Source: JBBRGG01 sp038240875
GTDB lineage: Bacteria; Planctomycetota; Phycisphaerae; Phycisphaerales; UBA1924
Direction: 5' to 3'
DNA: 6,487 bases
NCBI GenBank assembly: GCA_038240875.1
Contig: JBBRGG010000198.1
Location: forward strand, 1-6,487
This document shows positions 3,545-6,487 of the stretch, one piece after another. The notes below the pieces were generated by a model. That model was not told where the DNA came from. It saw only the letters and a list, made by a program, of their open reading frames with translations, and did no database searches. Every line of letters begins with the position of its first letter. Position 1 is the first letter of the stretch. The translations under genes and the position numbers were made by a program.

Positions 3545-6487
3545 TTACTCAGCCTTCGCACCAGCAGCGGCGTCACCGGCGACAAAGTCGCGGATGCTTG
3601 ACGACTGGACTTCGATCTGAGGGGTACCAAGGCGTTCGTTGCGTTCGGCACCGAGTGCTTCGGCGACCAAAGCCGCTTCTTCGAGCATGTCTTCGTCATC
3701 GTCCATCGGGGGCGGAAGCTCGACCAGGATTTTGACCTTGATGTCCAGGTACGGGCGGAAGCCGGTGCCTGCGGGGATGAGGTGGCCCAAGAGAACGTTT
3801 TCCTTGAGGCCGACGAGTTCGTCGACGGCGCCGCGGAGAGCCGCTTCGGTGAGGACCTTGGTTGATTCCTGGAAGGACGCACCCGAGAGGAACGAATCGC
3901 TGGAGAGGGCGGCCTTGGTGATGCCCAAGAGAAGCGTTCGGCCCGTGGCGGGTTTGGCCCGCTTTGCCTTGGCGCCTTCCTTGCCAACGGATTCCGCCTT
4001 GGCGTTGGCTTCCTTGATCACGGACTTGTGAACAAGTTCGCCGAGCTTGAGATCGGTGCCACCGGCGTCGCTGATGCGAACGAAGGTTTCGGTGTCGCGA
4101 TTCCGCTGCTTGAAGTTGTACTTATCGACGACTTCTTGTGGCAGGAGGTTGGTATCGCCAGGAGATTCGACCTTGACCTTGCGGAGCATCTGGCTCAGGA
4201 TGAGCTCGATGTGCTTGTCGTTGATGACTACGCCCTGAGCGCGGTAAACGTTCTGAACTTCGTCGAGCATATAGCTCCAGAGAGCTTCCTCGCCCTTGAT
4301 CCGGAGGATGTCGTGAGGAACCAATGGCCCTTCGGTCAGAGGATCGCCTGCCTGTACGTAATCGCCGGTGTGGACCAGCAACTGCTTGTCGGCGGGGACG
4401 TGGTGATCCTTTTCGATCCCGGCGTCGGAGACGACCTTGATCGTGATCTTGCCTTTGCGCTTGTCGGAGTGGATCTCAACCAAGCCGGAAATTTCGGCCA
4501 TCGTCGCGGGATCCTTGGGCTTGCGTGCTTCAAAGATCTCGGTAACTCGGGGAAGACCACCGACGATGTCTTGTGAGCCGCCACCGATGCGGGGCTGACG
4601 AGCGAGCATCTGGCCTGCACGAACTGCTGACCCGTCCTTGACTTCGATACGTGCCTTGGCGGGCAGGTAATGGAAGTCCAAGATGTTGCCTTGCGCGTCA
4701 ACGACGGTGATCTGCGGGGGCACGTCGCCCTTATGCTCGATGACGACCAAGGCCTTGCGACCCTGACCGGCGTCTTCTTCACGAACGGTCTGACCGACTT
4801 CGATGTTGACGTAGCGAACGGTACCGTCTTTTTCAGCGAGGATGGGCGTGCGGTGAGGATCCCACTTGACGATGGTCTGGCCCTTCTTGATCTCGTCCTT
4901 GTCGCGGAAGTAGATGAAAGCGCCGTAGGGAACCTTGAACTTCTCGAGTTCGCGGCCTTTGGAATCAAGCACCGCGAGTTCGGCGTTGCGCTTCAAGACA
5001 ACGTACGAATCGTGGCCTTCTTCGTCCTTTGTGGGCACCGCGTTGCAGTCACGCAGTTCGAGGAAGCCAGCGTTGCCAGCGTCGTACTTGGTGTTTTCAG
5101 CCGTACGCTGGCCGATACCGCCGGTGTGGAACGTACGCATGGTGAGCTGCGTGCCGGGTTCACCGATAGACTGGGCGGCGATGATGCCGACGGCGAGGCC
5201 CGGCTCGACGAGCTTGCCCGTCGAGAGGTCCATGCCGTAGTCGAGTGCCGAGCAACCGGTCTTGCTCTCGCTGGTCAGGGGCGAACGCACCATGACCGTG
5301 TCGATGCCGAGCTCTTCAACACGAGCAGCGGCCTCGGCGGAAATCATCTGATTCTCACGGATGATCGTCTCATCGGTGATGGGATTGACAACGTTGTTGA
5401 CGCTCACGCGGCCGATGATCTGGTCACGCAGCGGCACGTCGACTTGCTCGCCCTTGTAGATTGCGCGCTTGAAGACGCCACGCTTTGAACCGCAGTCGTT
5501 CTCGCCGATGATGACAGACTGTGCGATATCGCACAGCTTGCGGGTGAGGTAGCCTGCGTCCGCCGTCTTGAGTGCGGTGTCGGCCAGACCCTTACGCGCA
5601 CCGTGGGTGGAAGAGAAGTACTCAAGGATTGTAAGGCCTTCGCGGAAGTTGGAACGAATCGGGGTCTCGATGATCTCGCCGCTAGGCTTAGCCATCAAGC
5701 CACGCATACCCGCGAGCTGCTGCATCTGGCTGATGTTGCCGCGTGCACCCGAGTCGATCATGAGATAGACGGGGTTGAGGTAGAAGAACGTTTCGTTGCC
5801 GTCGGCCTCGGCGGGGTTGCCGTCCTTGTCACGACGGTCGGCCTTCAAGGTTGCGACGAGCTTCTTCTGGACTTCTTCGCGGCAGTGCGCCCAAATGTCC
5901 AAGAGCTGGTTGTAGCGTTCACGGGCGGTAATGATGCCTCGGTCGTAGTTCTTCTCAACGCGATCAACCTGCTTCTGAGCAAGGTCGAGGAGAGACTGCT
6001 TTTCGATGGGGATGCGCAGGTCCGTAATGCCGAAGGAAAGGCCCGCGAGTGTGGACTGCTTGAAGCCCATTTCCTTCAAACGATCAAGAAGATCGATGGT
6101 CGCGGGGCGGCCACAGAGGACGTACGAATCGTCGATGACGCGCGCACAGCCCTTCTTACCCAGCGGACAGTTGTAGTATGGCATGCCCGGCGCGAGCACG
6201 TCGGCAAAGAGCGCGCGACCCGGAGTCGTCACCAGGCGGTAATTTGCTGGCATGGGCTTGATCGGGCCATTCTGTTGATCAACGTAGTTGTCGAACCCGT
6301 CCACGCGAAGCATGATGCGGTCGTGGATGCGGACCTTGCCTTGTTCGAGCGCGAGGATTGCTTCATGGCGATCCTTGAAGACCGGCATGCTGCCGCCCTT
6401 GCGATCGTCCGTTGACTGGGTCGTGACGAAGTACACGCCCATGACGATGTCCTGGCTCGCCGAGATGATCGGCTTGCCGTTCGCGGG
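3545..6487 (-). CDS. rpoC: RNA polymerase subunit beta' (5' end outside window)
   Basis: Encodes the last 980 residues of beta', the subunit holding half the RNA polymerase active site; the frame is open through the right edge, and the catalytic NADFDGD motif lies beyond it. Numbering from residue 1 at 6487, visible parts are PANGKPI at the edge, the F-loop AGMRGLMAKPSG (259-270), the bridge helix with STHGARKGLADTALKTA (about 287-322), the trigger loop start LTMRTFHTGG (448-457), a large SI3-type insertion (about 464-640), GGLPRVTEIFEARKP (643-657), a Lys/Ala-rich linker (822-849), LLGITKA (853-859), GLKENVLLGHLIPAGTG (893-909) and an acidic tail from about 925. The second zinc site is abnormal: the first cysteine is C332, but the other three positions are S406, S413 and D416, with C412 adjacent. 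rpoB presumably lies upstream to the right. The gene converges on rsmH and ends with its own terminator. Confidence 0.97.
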   Translation of the reverse strand, partial: PANGKPIISASQDIVMGVYFVTTQSTDDRKGGSMPVFKDRHEAILALEQGKVRIHDRIMLRVDGFDNYVDQQNGPIKPMPANYRLVTTPGRALFADVLAPGMPYYNCPLGKKGCARVIDDSYVLCGRPATIDLLDRLKEMGFKQSTLAGLSFGITDLRIPIEKQSLLDLAQKQVDRVEKNYDRGIITARERYNQLLDIWAHCREEVQKKLVATLKADRRDKDGNPAEADGNETFFYLNPVYLMIDSGARGNISQMQQLAGMRGLMAKPSGEIIETPIRSNFREGLTILEYFSSTHGARKGLADTALKTADAGYLTRKLCDIAQSVIIGENDCGSKRGVFKRAIYKGEQVDVPLRDQIIGRVSVNNVVNPITDETIIRENQMISAEAAARVEELGIDTVMVRSPLTSESKTGCSALDYGMDLSTGKLVEPGLAVGIIAAQSIGEPGTQLTMRTFHTGGIGQRTAENTKYDAGNAGFLELRDCNAVPTKDEEGHDSYVVLKRNAELAVLDSKGRELEKFKVPYGAFIYFRDKDEIKKGQTIVKWDPHRTPILAEKDGTVRYVNIEVGQTVREEDAGQGRKALVVIEHKGDVPPQITVVDAQGNILDFHYLPAKARIEVKDGSAVRAGQMLARQPRIGGGSQDIVGGLPRVTEIFEARKPKDPATMAEISGLVEIHSDKRKGKITIKVVSDAGIEKDHHVPADKQLLVHTGDYVQAGDPLTEGPLVPHDILRIKGEEALWSYMLDEVQNVYRAQGVVINDKHIELILSQMLRKVKVESPGDTNLLPQEVVDKYNFKQRNRDTETFVRISDAGGTDLKLGELVHKSVIKEANAKAESVGKEGAKAKRAKPATGRTLLLGITKAALSSDSFLSGASFQESTKVLTEAALRGAVDELVGLKENVLLGHLIPAGTGFRPYLDIKVKILVELPPPMDDDEDMLEEAALVAEALGAERNERLGTPQIEVQSSSIRDFVAGDAAAGAKAE

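Noticed and set aside
4670..5488. A 272-codon open frame on the + strand opposite rpoC
   Set aside because: It lies wholly inside rpoC, whose - strand translation matches beta' along its whole length; the antisense frame mirrors rpoC codon bias.
5603..6415. A 270-codon open frame on the + strand opposite rpoC
   Set aside because: Same reason: it is antisense to clearly coding rpoC, and its hydrophobic Val/Leu/Ala-rich product has no recognised family.

Overview
The window looks like part of a bacterial chromosome of moderately high GC content. It is most consistent with a planctomycete, possibly of the Phycisphaerae branch. This is inferred from three things: a 52-residue basic protein of the 'SRSLK...VLTRAERI' type that I associate with the Planctomycetes-Verrucomicrobia-Chlamydiae group, an RNA polymerase beta' subunit carrying the large insertion in the trigger loop, and an rsmH gene that stands alone instead of inside a cell-division (dcw) cluster. 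No mobile element, CRISPR array, tRNA or rRNA was recognised.

Layout on the + strand: a possible gene tail (2-259, unrecognised); the small basic protein gene (351-509) followed by a good Rho-independent terminator (608-644); a stretch of about 510 bases without a gene (510-1018) holding that terminator, a 9-base periodic repeat and a dyad; a PLP-dependent class I aminotransferase (1019-2338); and, 47 bases on, rsmH/mraW for the 16S rRNA C1402 N4-methyltransferase (2386-3312). These last two probably share a transcript. On the - strand, converging on rsmH, lies rpoC (3545 to the right edge, 5' end cut off). Its own intrinsic terminator (3415-3448) sits in the 232-base convergent gap.

The genes are housekeeping: transcription (rpoC), ribosome maturation (rsmH), amino-acid metabolism (aminotransferase) and a lineage-typical small basic protein. 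I see no new multi-gene system. The most notable signal is in RpoC. The normally conserved four-cysteine zinc site near the secondary channel keeps only its first cysteine; the other three positions read Ser, Ser and Asp in an otherwise gap-free alignment. Next are a low-complexity, tandem-repeat insertion of about 39 residues in the aminotransferase just before its PLP lysine, and two terminators on opposite strands that share an identical 11-base tail.
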